DNA from: Rhizomys pruinosus
Lineage: Eukaryota > Chordata > Mammalia > Rodentia > Spalacidae
Assembly (NCBI GenBank): GCA_009823505.1
Contig: VZQC01005070.1
Coordinates: 2,352,942-2,416,941, forward strand
Length of the DNA: 64,000 nucleotides
Direction of reading: 5' to 3'
This document shows positions 53,290 through 64,000 of this stretch, piece after piece. Each line of letters opens with the position of its first letter. Within the stretch, counting starts at the first letter, position 1. Below the pieces are notes generated by a model, which was not told the origin of the DNA, made no database searches, and saw only the letters and a program-made list of their open reading frames with translations. The position numbers were made by a program, and so were the translations under genes.

Positions 53290-54220
53290 CCACAGAAGCA
53301 GCCAGTCTTCAGGAGAAACTGCAAAAGAGCAAAGCCTGCCTGGTTTCCCCTCTGTGCTGAACCTCTCCTGGCAAGGACTTGCACAGTCTCCAGTGTTGTG
53401 CTGGGGAGCAGGAGGAAGCCAGAGATCAGTATCAGCAGAGAGAAAGCTCAGCCAGAGACAGAGAAGGGAGAAACTACACTGTGAATGTTACTTTCAAATT
53501 AATAATCTGGCAGTTAATTTCTGAACTAACTCTAATTTGTACATGGCACCTTCTGTCAGAGCTGTCAGCACAACTTGCCTTCATTTCACAGGGGCTTGCT
53601 AGTTGGAAGGGCTGGGGTGGGTCCAAGGCCTCACCCTGCTAGCGCAGGCTACCACCAACTTGAACTCTGCAGTAAACTTTATGAACAAAATTAGGTGACT
53701 ATAAATGTGATTCCTATTTAGGGAGATGAACCCTTGGCCCCCAGCTCCAAAAATTAAACCTTTTACCTGATATGAAAACTTCTAAAGGTCAGGGAAGAGT
53801 CTTTGGGAATAGGGGAAGAGAAGGTTGTAGGTTCATTGCTCTAGCTCTTCTGCCTGATGCAATCTGATAGGAAATCTTATGTAGCCTTCTAGAGAAACAA
53901 CCCACTTTGCACAACTATGCAGTCCCTACTGCAAGCACCGTCTGACTGCACTAAGTCCTGCAATCATACAGGTCTGGAAAGGAAGAAGAAGCTGGAACAG
54001 GTCCCCAGTGTCCCTGGGACATGCAGGCTTACAAATGTGATCCAGCTCCCTAATTTTCTTCAAAGAATATGATTTTGTCACCAGTCATTGTTTTTATTAA
54101 AATATTTCTGTGTCTTTATGTAGCCTGTTTCTTGATGTGGGGCCTTGTCTAAAACAAGGATTCTTAGAGGAAAAGATCCAACATCTGGGACCATAAAGGT
54201 TAATAGTAGAAAAAAATTCC
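53290..54220. other. Unique-looking, GC-richer sequence
   Basis: No recognisable repeat or exon. An 87-residue frame at 53379-53642 is unassigned. Confidence 0.4.
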
Positions 54221-54221
54221 T

Positions 54222-54370
54222 TGTGCTGGGTGTGGTGCTACCTTTAATACCAGCATTCTGGAGGCAGAGGCAGGTGGATCTCTGTGAGATCAAGGCCAGT
54301 CTGGTCTATGTAGTGAATCCCAGGCCAGTTGAGGCTACAGGGAAACCGGTCTCAAAAATAAAACAAACCA
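54222..54370 (+). mobile_element. B1 SINE, diverged, plus strand
   Basis: TGCTGGGTGTGGTGCTACCTTTAATACCAGC, GGCAGGTGGATCTCTGTGAGATCAAGG, TCCCAGGCCAGTTGAGGCTACAGGGAAACCGGTCTC. Small deletion after GTGGTG. Confidence 0.88.
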
Positions 54371-54375
54371 ACCTC

Positions 54376-54920
54376 AAAATAAACAAAACAAAATGCACTA
54401 TGCCTAATCTTCATCCTATGAGATTTTAGTAAGCTTGAAATAGATTAAAAGAGACATGTCTAGGAAAGGTGGGTTAGCAGGACATATTTGTTTTTAATTA
54501 TTTGTGGTTGCTTTAGGTTTCTTATTTTTCTCTAGGATGCTTGGGTTTGAGGATGTCAGTGAACCTTGCACATCTTCAGTTAAGGGACATAAAAGATTTG
54601 ATATTTTCTATTTTTAAAGACTTTATTATTGTAATTGAACATTTTAGATTTGCAATGTTTATCATAAGAAAAAATAGAACCATAAAATGATAAGAAAATT
54701 ATGCCAGGTGTTTCAAGAAATAATGTTCCCCTGTCTTACTCTAAATTAAAGTACCTGTCTTACTCTAAAATATTTTTTAGTAAGTGTGGCTGATAGATTG
54801 CCCAGGGTGTATGTACTATCATGTTCTTGACATTCAAATGACTAATTATTTTCTGAAAATCAAGTATGAAATTATGACTATCTTCATCACCATCATCTTT
54901 AAACCAATATCATCCAGATA
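54376..54920. other. Unique-looking AT-rich sequence
   Basis: No recognisable feature. A short repeat of CTTACTCTAAA.T occurs at about 54737 and 54759. Confidence 0.4.
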
Positions 54921-54924
54921 TTCA

Positions 54925-55030
54925 ACAAATACTTACTGAGCCTTTAACCTGTGCCCTACATTATTGCAGGTACAAGACTAAAACAATATTCCTCTTTTTG
55001 AATAATTACATAGATAAATCTGTCGATTCT
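54925..55030 (-). repeat. L2-like fragment, minus strand (tentative)
   Basis: ATATTCAACAAATACTTACTGAGCCTTTAACCTGTGCCCTACATTATTGCAGGTACAAGAC follows antisense L2/MIR wording. Confidence 0.5.
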
Positions 55031-55130
55031 TATTCATTTTGTGATCAATAACCCACATCTTTCAGTCATATCTCAAATAACACTCACATATAAAATTCTC
55101 AAAAAGAAAAAAAAATAATGGCTGTTGTGC

Positions 55131-55555
55131 TGGATAGCTTTAGTGTCAACTTGACAAACCTGGATTGAGAGAGCTTCAATTGGGGAATTGCCTTCATTGG
55201 ACTGGCCTGTGGCCATGTCTGTGGGGTATTAGCTTGATTGTTGAGCAATGTGGCAATGTGGGAGGGCCCAGCCCATTGTGGGAAGTACCACCTCTTGGCA
55301 GGTTGATGTTTATTGTATAAGAAGGCAGGCTGAGCATGGGGCAGAGGAACAAGCCAGTGAACAGCATTCCTCCATGGCCTGTGCTTCAGCTCCTGCCTCC
55401 AGGTTCCTGCCCTGAGATCCTACCTTGGGTTCCCTAAGTGATGAACTGTGACCCCAGGAGATGTAAAATTAATAAATCTTTTCCTCCCCAAGTTGGTACT
55501 GGTCAGAGTGTTTTGTCACAACAGTTGAAGAGAAACTATAACAGTTGTATAAGCA
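55131..55555 (+). mobile_element. URR1-like rodent interspersed repeat, plus strand
   Basis: GTGTCAACTTGACAAACCTGG, CTTCAATTGGGGAATTGCC, GGGAGGGCCCAGCCCATTGTGGG, GTATAAGAAGGCAGGCTGAGC, TCCTCCATGGCCTGTGCTTCAGCTCCTGCCTCC, GTGATGAACTGTGACC and AATCTTTTCCTCCCCAAGTTGG. Better preserved than the copy at 17163. No coding capacity. The family name is from memory. Confidence 0.7.
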
Positions 55556-55744
55556 TACAACCTTACAAAGAGGCCAACTGCTAACTACTTTCTCTAAGAA
55601 GTTTCAGAGATGGGAGATATTGTTTGGTGAAGACGTTTACTTTTTGCTGACATTGGCATCTTCATTGCCTTCCTAAGGGACATGTGTTAAAGGCTTGGTC
55701 CTTAGGTGATTCTATGGAGAAGAAGTGGAAGCTCTAAGAACTGG

Positions 55745-55995
55745 GGTGTGGGTATAGAGAGACAGCTCAGAAGTTAAGAGGACTGACTGCTCTTACAGAG
55801 GATCTGGCTTTGGTTCCGAGCACATACATGGTGGCTAACACTTCTGTAACTCCAATTCCAGGGGATTAGCCACTCTCTGCTCATCTTTGTGGACACTGCA
55901 CACACCTGCTACACTTGCATATAAATTCATATGTACATATGCATGTAGCAAAATGCTCATACAACTAAATTAAAAATAAGTAAGTAATTTTTAAA
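55745..55995 (+). mobile_element. B2/B3-family SINE without the duplication, diverged, plus strand
   Basis: GGGTATAGAGAGACAGCTCAGAAGTTAAGAGGACTG, CTTACAGAGGATCTGGCTTTGGTTCCGAGCAC, a single AACTCCAATTCCAGGGG unit and ATATGCATGTAGCAAAATGCTCATACAAC. Confidence 0.85.
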
Positions 55996-56950
55996 AGAAC
56001 CGAGGTATTCTCAGACTGCATGAGTGAGGATCTTTGTGCAGTAGACAGTGATTAATGCAGAAACCCCAAACTGGTTAAAATGTAGAGAGTAAGTTTCTAT
56101 GGAGAGCTCAGCCACAATGGGACATCTCTGTTCATCCAAGGTAAAGGGATGATTCCCAAACAAGGGGTGGAAATGTTGCAAGAGCCAGAGTTTGGAGTAG
56201 ATTCGAACAAAACAATGCCTTCTAGACATGACAGGACCTGAACCCTTGTACTCCGGAACTCACAACAGCTATGGCTGCTTGCACCAGATCAAGCCAGTCA
56301 ACATTCCAGCATGGAAACAGGAGGAGAATTTTGAGGCTCTGCCCCTAAATGAGTAGCTATTGACAGTTGATGGTTTCGGAGGGAGGGAAAGTCAGTTTTC
56401 TTTAAGGGTGTGTTCCCTGGTAGGTTAGCCATGCTTCAGTGACTGGCCCCACACCCAAGAGTATCCAGGTAGCATAAATTAGACTCTGCAGGTTATTAAA
56501 GAAAAAATGTAAGGAAGTAGAGGTGGTCGAGGAGGAGTTAATGGGGGGAGTGCAAGGTGAATATGATCCAAATACTCTGTATAAAATTATAAAATAATTT
56601 ATAAAATATTATACTAGAAAATAATCCAAAGAAATGGAGTTAGGGAAGGCCTTGGATTTTTGTACTACACACTCAAAGGAGATCATGGGATGCCAGTCTT
56701 TTCCTCTTAATCTTCCTTTGGGATGAGGTGAGAAACTTTGCTCTGCCAGGCCCTGCTGCTCCGATATGCTTCCTCTCTATAGGCCCAAGGCCTCAGGCCA
56801 GCTAATCATGAAGAAAATGCTCAAACTATAAGCCACAGACATGCTTCTATTTACATATTGGCCATCTTAGGCTTTTGTTATAATGATGATTAGCCAAGAA
56901 GATTTAGGCTCCTGGATGATGAAAATGTCTCCAGGGGTGGGTGGGGCTAT

Positions 56951-56952
<2 letters not shown>
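55996..56952. other. Unique-looking sequence
   Basis: No recognisable repeat. A 72-residue minus-strand frame at 56011-56229 is unassigned. Confidence 0.4.

Positions 56953-56997
<45 letters not shown>
56953..56997. repeat. (GT)n microsatellite
   Basis: GT run with one GC change near the end. Confidence 0.95.
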
Positions 56998-56999
56998 AC

Positions 57000-57345
57000 C
57001 AGATCTGCAAACTGTAAGCATTACTTAAAACAAAAACAAAGGTTCTTAAATTTATGATAGTCTCCTATAACATAACTGACCCCATGTGTAGGTGTTACCT
57101 GGACTGTACTGTATCACCCTGAGGGTGTAGGGCTCAGAGAACTGCTTCAAAATCATGACCTTCTCTTCTGGGTACTTGGCTTCTACTTTTGATTCAGAAG
57201 TTTCCTGGTTTCCTTGTGCTTGCAAATTTCTTAACTAACATATGCATGAAATAAGATGGCTCACTTTAGACAGGTGGTTAGTGAAGATCTGGCCACAGAG
57301 GTGAGTTCCATTAAGTTTGGGTATAAAGGACTGAATGCCTGCATT
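57000..57345. other. Unique-looking sequence
   Basis: Nothing recognised. Confidence 0.4.
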
Positions 57346-57355
57346 AGAAATGGCC

Positions 57356-57568
57356 AGAGGACCCGGGTTCGATCCCCAGCACCCACATGGCGGCTGAGAA
57401 CCGTCTGAAGCTCCAATTCCAGGAGAACTCCAGTTCCAGGGGAATCCTAGACCCTCTTCTGACCTCCGCGGCATTGCACGACACGGGTGCACAGACTTGC
57501 ATGCAGACAGTACATTCATACACATACAGAAATAAATAAAAAAAAATTAATAAAAAAAATTTTTAAAA
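57356..57568 (+). mobile_element. B2-family SINE (17-base-duplication type), 5'-truncated, plus strand
   Basis: Begins at AGAGGACCCGGGTTCGATCCCC, so the first about 50 bases with the A box are missing while the B box, both 17-base units and distal CATTGCACGACACGGGTGC are intact. AGAAATGGCC at 57346-57355 and 57569-57578 is a TSD directly at the truncated end, so truncation happened at integration. Little diverged. Confidence 0.96.
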
Positions 57569-57699
57569 AGAAATGGCCTTAAGCATCCAAAAAGAAAGTA
57601 CAACCAGATATAAATAATCAATAAGATTAGAGAAACTGTACTGCAGACATAGAACTTGAGATCTTAGTAAAGAGACAAAAAGAAAAAAGAGAGAGTACT

Positions 57700-58455
57700 G
57701 TTGCTTGGCCTGTGTTCAATTCTTACTGGCAAGTGCATCTACTCTTTCAGCACTCCTCAAAGACATGAGACGCAGCTTTTTAACCTTCCAATATGGACTG
57801 GGGACTCATGTCTCTCCAAGAATCCTCCAAACCTTCAATGCTAGATGGGGACAACTGAGATAGTTTGTGGACAAAGCAGCTAAGAGGATGCCAGCCTCAT
57901 CAGAATATAGACTGCCATTGTTGGACTACCTGGGCTGTATCATGGAGGCCAGTGCAGGGGGATCAAGACAGGACACATGGTTACTGGACTTCATTTGGGG
58001 GACCATGGGAGGGAAAGACCCCCATGTGGAGCAAAAGTGCAGGATTGATGATTGCTTGGGATTGCCAAGGAGGAACCTTCGAATACTTCCTTAAGGAAAA
58101 CATGACATGTTTTAGGGGAAAAAAATCCTCCAATTCAAGTAATATGTGTATGTATGTGTGTATGTATGTTTGTATGTCTATATTTATGTGTATATATAAC
58201 TATGTATATGTATATATATATATATATTGTGTGTGTGTGTGTGTGTATACTGTAGCAATACAAATTGGAGAGAACAACAACAAAAGAACTGAAAAAAAAC
58301 TCTGGAAAGACTCAGAAAAAGATGCAGGACATGTATGGCAGAGTGCAGGGACTCAGGTGGGGTCAGGGGCATAGAAAAGAAGTGATTCTAGATTTGATTA
58401 AGAAATGATGTATGATCTATGGAAAAAGTTTAATAACAATGAAAAAAAGAAATGA
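57700..58455 (+). mobile_element. L1 3' UTR with expanded internal microsatellite, plus strand
   Basis: The terminal part (58310-58455: AAAGATGCAGGACATGTATGGCAGAGTGC, GAAATGATGTATGATC, AATAACAATGAAAAAAAG) matches the L1 3' UTR at 18840-19018. Upstream text (TATGGACTGGGGACTCATGTCTCTCC, GATGGGGACAACTGAGATAG, GGGGGACCATGGGAGGGAAAGACCCCCATG) is compatible with a rodent L1 3' UTR of another subfamily. The 169-residue frame over it is non-coding. Confidence 0.6.
58143..58250. repeat. Composite microsatellite (TATG, TA, TG)
   Basis: TATG-rich units, then (TA)n at about 58210-58227, then (TG)n to 58248. Confidence 0.93.
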
Positions 58456-58464
58456 CACTAGAAT

Positions 58465-58582
58465 AGAAGTTCCATGAGGGCTTGAAGATACTCAGGGGCC
58501 TTATATTCCTGGCTGTGTTCCCAGTGCTTTAGGTAATGCCTGGCACCAAGTAGACACAGAAAGTTTTCAATGAGTGAACGAC
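58465..58582 (+). repeat. L2 LINE 3' end, plus strand
   Basis: AGAAGTTCCATGAGGGCTTGAAGATACTC, TGGCTGTGTTCCCAGTGCTTTAGGTAATGCCTGGCACCAAGTAGACACAGAAAGTTTTCAATGAGTGAACGA closely follows the L2 3' terminal order. Confidence 0.75.
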
Positions 58583-58584
58583 TC

Positions 58585-59215
58585 ACGTGTTCTTTCAGCT
58601 TTCCTCTGTTGTGTGTAAGACAGAGCACCACCACCACAGGAACTGAGTAAATCTTAGGAAAGAGAGAATAAATACTTCTTATAGATGATGCTAATGGGTT
58701 TGGGAAGAAAAACTGCCTTATTGCCTGTGGGTGAGAGAAACAGAAGCATTCTTAATACCTGGGTTATGAGTCTGTATTAAAAAATAATTTCCTCTGGATG
58801 CTTGGTTTCATTTGGACCCGTCATACCAAATATAGTAAATGAATTATGCTAAAAATTCAGGTCGAAACCAAATAAATGTACCTACACCTGCAGGCATTCC
58901 AATTGGATTTCTTTTAACTCAAAAAAAGTAATTATGCCATTATCTGTTACTGAACCCAGTGAGCTGTGAAGAGATCGCAGAATTCATGTCTACTATTACT
59001 GAGCCATTTTTTTTTTCTTGCTAAGAACTAATATGTCAGAAAAGTAGCCAAGAATAAAAAAATTAAAAATATTGAGAATAATAACTATTATGGTTATATG
59101 GTAGAAACATAGAAATAGATATATTGATAATAAGTAAAAACCTATACCACCTGTCATTTCTGAGCTTAGAGTCCAAAAATTACCCTAACTTATATTAATA
59201 TACTTATGAATTACA
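58585..59215. other. Unique-looking AT-rich sequence
   Basis: No recognisable feature. Confidence 0.4.
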
Positions 59216-59217
59216 TT

Positions 59218-59464
59218 TTATTTGGAAATGTTAAATATGTTCTGGATACCAGGAGGATTTGTACAACACGAGATCAATTTTATTCCTGGGCTGAAAGACG
59301 CTGATCTTAAGATTGTTTGTAAAGGTCTGATCAAAGCAAGATTTATTAAGGCCCGTGAAGCTGCCAAAGATATAATTTCAGTCAGTTCTTCTGTTCCATT
59401 TCCTTCCAGTTTTGTGGACTTTGAAGTGGCAGGTGGAGATTCTTGGACTTCTTCATGCAAATAG
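59218..59464. other. Unassigned two-strand open frame of 80 codons
   Basis: Both strands are open for 80 codons over the same 240 bases (59222-59464 plus, 59218-59460 minus), in otherwise stop-rich AT DNA. The plus translation has a charged helical-looking stretch (ADLKIVCKGLIKARFIKARE). The sequence is less AT-rich than its flanks. I do not recognise a family and see no clear splice sites. It could be a processed-pseudogene piece, an exon fossil or chance. Confidence 0.2.
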
Positions 59465-60050
59465 GGGTCATAACAATAACCTAGTCGTTAATTTTTACTG
59501 ACTATGACCCTAAAAAAAGCTGTGCCAGGGGCCCCATTAATCCCCCCAGCATTTCTATGAGATAGATACATGACAATGCCTCACTTTGTAAATGACAGAT
59601 CTAAAAGAGGCCAAAGAAATTAGTTGAGAAGCAATGAAGGAAGGCACAAGATGCAACATCCAGGCTACTCGCTCACATGCTTTCCTGCATGCATCCCACA
59701 CACATATGTCCACCCACACAGGAGCACCCACATACATGAACTTGTATGCATACACATACCAATCAATACCCAAAACATTTTAAAAATGGAAAAGGAAAGT
59801 AAATATTAGAAGTGAATGAAACAGAATATAATCCTCAGAAGGTCGTGAGAGAAGAAACTGAAGTTTCTTTGCTGTCTGCAGCCTTCTGTTTAACAGTAGA
59901 GGTGGGAGGGTGAAGCTGGTGCTTTTAACAGTCTGGGGCTGAGTGAAGATTCTAGGGAAAATAATACCTATACTTCTCCAGTCATAAAGATTTATTCTGG
60001 ATTCGATTGGAATGAAACTGGAAAAATATTTTCAGTGAGGATTTGGATCT
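59465..60050. other. Unique-looking sequence with short CA-rich patch
   Basis: A CACACA/CACCCA-rich patch at 59685-59760. Otherwise nothing recognised. Confidence 0.4.
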
Positions 60051-60059
60051 CTGTTGAGT

Positions 60060-60420
60060 TTATCCCTCAAATGTCTATGGTGATTAAAGTCTTGGGGCTC
60101 AGGCTAGGGATATTGGGGTATGTTATTTGGAAACATGTGAGGGACAGCCTTGATGGAGGTCTTTGGGAAATTTGGGGTTTGCTCTTAGAAGGGTGTTCTC
60201 CCTCAAGACTTGGGATGAAAGCCTGCTGTTGGCTCCAGCCAGTCCTGTCTGCTTTGAGACATCGTCATTTGTTTGTTTCCCCACAGGCTCCCCCAACTTT
60301 CTCCTGACATGGTAAGATGCAGCTGACCATTCCGGCACCGGGTCCGTGAGCAGAGTAACCCTGTGAGCTGTTCCCTTTCTAAGTTATTGGCCTCAGGTAT
60401 AGTAACACAAAACTGACTAA
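60060..60420 (+). repeat. Possible old interspersed repeat, unassigned
   Basis: The end CTGTGAGCTGTTCCCTTTCTAAGTTATTGGCCTCAGGTATAGTAACACAAAACTGACTAA recalls the terminus shared by several mammalian repeats (TCAGGTATTTTGTCACAG...ACTGACTAA). Family not identified. Confidence 0.3.
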
Positions 60421-60567
60421 AATATGGACACCAAGGAGACCGGCCCATGTAATATTTTGTAGTTGATCCAGCTCGCCTCTTAAAGGGCTCCTTTCTATTA
60501 AGCAGGTGGCTACTTCAAAAGAACTATACAATTGCTAGAATATTTTCTGAGTAAAGTGATCAAGAGT

Positions 60568-60717
60568 CTTTTTTTTTGGACAGTGTCTTCTTATGGTCCC
60601 AGCTGGCCTGGAACTAGCTATGTAAACCAGGCAGGCCTTGAACTCACAGAGATCCACCTGCCTCTGCCTCCCAAGTGTGAGTTCTGGGATTACAGGGCAT
60701 GTGTCATCTTGCCCAGC
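60568..60717 (-). mobile_element. B1 SINE, minus strand
   Basis: TTTTTTTTGGACAGTGTCTTC, GCTGGCCTGGAACTAGCTATG, CAGGCCTTGAACTCACAGAGATCCACCTGCCTCTGCCTCCCAAGTG, GGGATTACAGGGCATGTGTCATCTTGCCCAGC. Full length, moderately diverged. Confidence 0.9.
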
Positions 60718-61230
60718 TGTAATCAAATAGTCCAGAACTAGAGAGCTGACCTATAGATATATTTACAACAAGCCAAAGACCCAGCCCACAGGGGTGATCA
60801 TGTGGAAAATTTAGGAGTTAATTCTGTCTGCCATAGGAACGGAGATGCTGTAGACTGTTTACAGTGCCCAAACCCAGTAATTTCTATTTAGGAAACACAG
60901 ATTAAATTCCATTGACCTTTTATAAAAAGACAAACAGAGGACATAAAGTTGAAGTGTGGGTGAAGAAGGGGTAGGATTCTGAATCTGATAAAAATACATG
61001 CTATGAAATTCTCGAATGCCTCTCTAGTATTCTCCGTTCTCCTCCACAATGGCAGGGCTCTACAGCCTACCCTTCTCTCTGTTAATGCTACTGCACTGGG
61101 GACATCCGAATTGTGAAGATCTGTGTTCAACTCATAACATTGATTAATGGTTGCCATCAGTTGCACAAAAGGAAGATCTGGCAGTCTCTGTCCATGGCAG
61201 TACCAGGTGGGGGAACACTGTCAGACCCAC
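60718..61230. other. Unique-looking sequence
   Basis: A 92-residue minus-strand frame (60888-61166) is unassigned. Nothing else recognised. Confidence 0.4.
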
Positions 61231-61234
61231 AGAG

Positions 61235-61385
61235 GATGAATCCCAGCTCTGTTCTTTACTCCTCAGTGAACCCGGACTAATTGTCTTACCTCTAAGAAGC
61301 ATTAGCATTTAAAGGTGGTTGTAAGGTTTAACTGAAAAAGTATTTCTAACAGCTTCATAAATAGTATGACTTTGATAGCTGGCCT
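61235..61385 (+). repeat. MIR SINE, plus strand (tentative)
   Basis: GAATCCCAGCTCTGTTCTTTACTCC, TTGTCTTACCTCTAAGAAGC, GGTGGTTGTAAGGTTTAACTGAAAAAGT and AACAGCTTCATAAATAG follow MIR order. Confidence 0.55.
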
Positions 61386-61469
61386 GACTACTTTCAGCCT
61401 TCTACCTCGTTAAATTGCCATGCAAAGGGGATCATTCATCAGACCTGGCAATTACGGCTAATCTGCTAG

Positions 61470-61690
61470 GCACCTAAGCTGGGCTGAATTTGAGCAGTGT
61501 CGCAATGAGGGAGCCACAGTCACTACACTAAAGAGCTCACAGCCTTGTGAGAAAGGCAGATAAGTAAGCCCCAAATTAAAATACAGGAAGATCCATACTA
61601 TAACCCAAGCATGTCCTGCACATTATGAAAATTCAGGGCAAGGCAAGTCAGGAGAGATGGAGCCAGCAAGACTTAAAGAGAAGCAAGCTC
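61470..61690. repeat. L2/MIR-like remnant (tentative)
   Basis: AAAGAGCTCACAGCCTTGTGAGAAAGGCAGATAAGTAAGCCCCAAATTAAAATAC resembles an L2-type GAGCTCACAGTCTAGTGGGGGAGACAGACAAGTAAAC segment. Confidence 0.4.
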
Positions 61691-61694
61691 TTGT

Positions 61695-63490
61695 GAGAAA
61701 TCTTTGAGATTTCTTTGCACTAATTGTTCATCAGGTTGGTGTTTCATTGAATGGTGCAGCACTGGGGGTTTGGGGGAGATGGGATCAAGTAGAGAGTAGA
61801 GCGAACTGCTCTCTCTAAAAATGGATCGAGATCACCAAATTTGGAGACCCACAGTTGTGTACAGGAAGCCAGGATTGCTGAGAACAAAGCAGGACTTCTT
61901 TGGAACTGTGGCGTAGTTCATCATGTCCAGGGCCTGCAAGCTGTCAGCAATTATATTAACCTCCTAGGTTAACTTGCAGCCTAGGCAGAAATGAAGAATG
62001 CAGGGAAGGGCCGTGTGAACTGCTTGTTATCACTCATTTAGCTTCCCAAGCTTTTTCTGTGTTCGAATCTAATGAATACAAGCCTCTGCTATTTGTACCC
62101 TGCCTCCCAATATGCACTTAGTTGGAATGCAACTAGCACTTTAGGCAAGGGCTCCTTTATTTTCTTCAAATATCTAAACTTGATGCTAGGGCCAAGAATA
62201 AATTATAGATCAGATATACTGGAAGCTTAAAAAAAAATCATGCTGCAGATAGAAGAGCTACTAAGTATATTGTTTTGTATCCAGCTAATTAGTATCGGAA
62301 AGCTATATACCAAATTATTAATAGTGCATAATTCTGGCAAAGAGATTATTTGAGGTTTTATTTTCTATATATACTACGTGTGTTTAAATATTCTTATTGG
62401 TTCAAGAATTTTATATGTTGTATTTTGATCACATTCAAACTCCATCCACCATCTCTAACCCCACCTTACAATCACTCTGACTTCATGTCCTTAATTCTTA
62501 TTTGTATATTTTCAGGCCTATGGAGTATAACCTTTGTTCACTAAATGCATTTGTGTGTACATCTAGCCCTTGGAGTCTTGCCAACCTCCCTGGCATCATG
62601 CCAGTAAAGAAAACTGACTCTCCCCCTCCCAGAAGCTACCAGTTCCACTAGATCCTCAGCTACGGCTGTGAGCTCCTGCCTTTCTCTCTCATCCACACTG
62701 GGGTTTGTCTAGTTTGGGCTTGCACAGGACTTGAGCATGCTGTCACAAACACTGCAGTTTCATATATAGGCAACTACCCAGTGCTGTCCAAACGACATCC
62801 TTTCCTTCTATTCATTTACCATCTCTGCCTCTGACAATCTTTTCAGCACCCTCTTCCGCAGTGATCCCTGAGCCTTGAGGAGAGGATATGGTATAGTTGT
62901 CTCATTTAGGGCTGAGGACTCTGTACTCTCTGTCTCTGATTCTCTACACATTGGACAGTTCTGGATCAGTGTGTTAATCCTCATGTGCTGCATAAAGAAG
63001 CTTCTCTGGGGAGAGTTGGGTATAACAATAAGTCAGTTTAATATTACGCCTACTTAGATTCTCTTCTATGACCTGTGACCAATAATATAGGTTTTTAATG
63101 TTTTTTTAAATTTTAAGATAAAGATGCATATATAATTCTTAACAATTGAGAAATGTTGGAATGTGTTTATTTGTTCTTTTTTTTGTTTTAAGATGTAAGT
63201 GTAATTTTAATGTAATCATCACAATGAAAAAGTTTAAAGGAACAAAATTGATTGAGATTCTGTGCTGGGTAAATGGTAGTCATTCATAAATTCTTTGATG
63301 CTTTTACTACAATTTAATGTCTCTATAACCATTTGTAGTATTGTTTACTTAATACTTTCCCTTCATCCTTAGCAATAAAATATGGGAAATTGTGTGTTCG
63401 AATTGATAACTCTATTAAAAATAAAAGTCCCTTCTCACAGGCATGCCTGCAATCAGTTTGCCCGCTTAAGCAGAGAGCGCCACTTTGGGG
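61695..63490. other. Unique-looking sequence, 1.8 kb
   Basis: No rodent SINE or LINE recognised. A T/A-rich zone lies at 63090-63420. Confidence 0.45.
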
Positions 63491-63499
63491 AAAGAGTCT

Positions 63500-63595
63500 G
63501 GAGATCATTTAATCCCAGATGCAGCAGATGAGTTCCACGTCCCTGCTCAAGAAATAAGACAGTGGCCAGAGTGGGGCTTGAATGGACCATAAAGA
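63500..63595 (-). repeat. MIR-like remnant, minus strand (tentative)
   Basis: GGAGATCATTTAATCCCAGATGCAGCAGATGAG...CCTGCTCAAGAAATAAGACAGTGGCCAGAGTGGGGCTTGAATGGACC fits the antisense MIR sequence of deductible landmarks (TTGCTCAAGGTCAC...AGTGGCAGAGCTGGGACTTGAA). Confidence 0.45.
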
Positions 63596-63599
63596 TTCT

Positions 63600-64000
63600 G
63601 ATTGTAGGGAATCCTGACAGGATTATTTAGGGACTTTCTGCTTTTCGAGCCTGTTTTCCTGATTAGTTAGTATTTTCTGGTAAAGGGGCAGCACATTTCG
63701 GTCAAGGAGCAGGTGGTAAATACTTTAGTCTCCAGATTTCCTTTTCTCCTTTCTTGTCTTTTCTCTTGTCCTCCTCCGTTTCTTTCTATCTCCTCCATTT
63801 CTTTCTATCTCCTCCTACACCTTCCCCATCTCTTCTATTTCAAAACTTTATAAAGGCAAAAAGCTGTCCTTTGTCATGAAACTGTACAAAAGAGTACAAG
63901 GACTGGGTTTGGTCCCATGCTTTGTAACTACGCTTCCACCCGAAGCAGTGTCTGGCTTCACCATCAGAGCCTGGGAAACGCACGGAACCTCATTTATAAT
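63600..64000. other. Unique-looking sequence with CT-rich patch
   Basis: Polypyrimidine patch at about 63735-63840 (TTCTTTCTATCTCCTCC occurs twice). No gene recognised to the window end. Confidence 0.45.

Noticed and set aside
55131..55555. Possible processed gene because of GC content, CCATGG and AATAAA-like signals
   Set aside because: Matches the URR1-like repeat also present at 17163. No reading frame conserved between the two copies.
57865..58374. 169-residue plus-strand frame
   Set aside because: Runs through a probable L1 3' UTR and a composite TATG/TA/TG microsatellite.

Overview
The window is mammalian nuclear DNA, almost certainly from a muroid rodent. It contains B1, B2/B3, B4 and ID-type SINEs, rodent-type L1 with a G-rich 3' UTR, and older shared mammalian repeats (MIR, L2, MER5, L1M). 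The B2-family copies do not look like the usual mouse or rat consensus: most carry a 17-base internal duplication and a distinctive distal segment. A non-Mus, non-Rattus lineage is therefore likely, but I cannot name the species. I see no convincing protein-coding exon, rRNA, tRNA or snRNA gene. The window reads as intergenic or deep intronic.

Layout. 0-10 kb: a 3' L1 piece (minus) carrying a B1, then MIR/L2 fossils, a GA microsatellite, B1 copies, an old L1M 3' end and two small L1 3' UTR fragments. 10-13.5 kb: two B2 copies, a TG repeat, a MER5 fossil and a B2-B1 chimera that behaves as one insertion. 13.5-19 kb: a nested stack in which a rodent LTR-like repeat is split by an L1 that itself holds two B2 copies, then by another B2. 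A URR1-like repeat and an L1 with inverted 5' half (twin priming) follow. 19.4-24 kb: a B2, an old plus-strand L1 with monomer-like 5' UTR repeats and a large ORF2 deletion, and two more B2 copies. 24-32 kb: B4, old L1, a MER5 split by an L1 3' UTR, a 1.8-kb L1 with target-site duplication, B2 copies and a long purine/pyrimidine tract. 32-50 kb: a 56-base minisatellite, TTTC tracts, B1/B3/B2 copies, MIR/L2 fossils, a 38-base AT palindrome, and long stretches with nothing recognisable. 50-64 kb: a very recent 211-base tandem duplication, several B2 copies, a URR1-like element, an L1 3' UTR, L2/MIR remnants and one small unassigned two-strand open frame.

Nothing here forms an operon or pathway. 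The biology lies in retroelement activity: target-site duplications, twin priming, nested order, a SINE subfamily change, a SINE chimera and structure-prone DNA. Family names come from recognising consensus features by eye, so boundaries are approximate unless a target-site duplication (TSD) is given.
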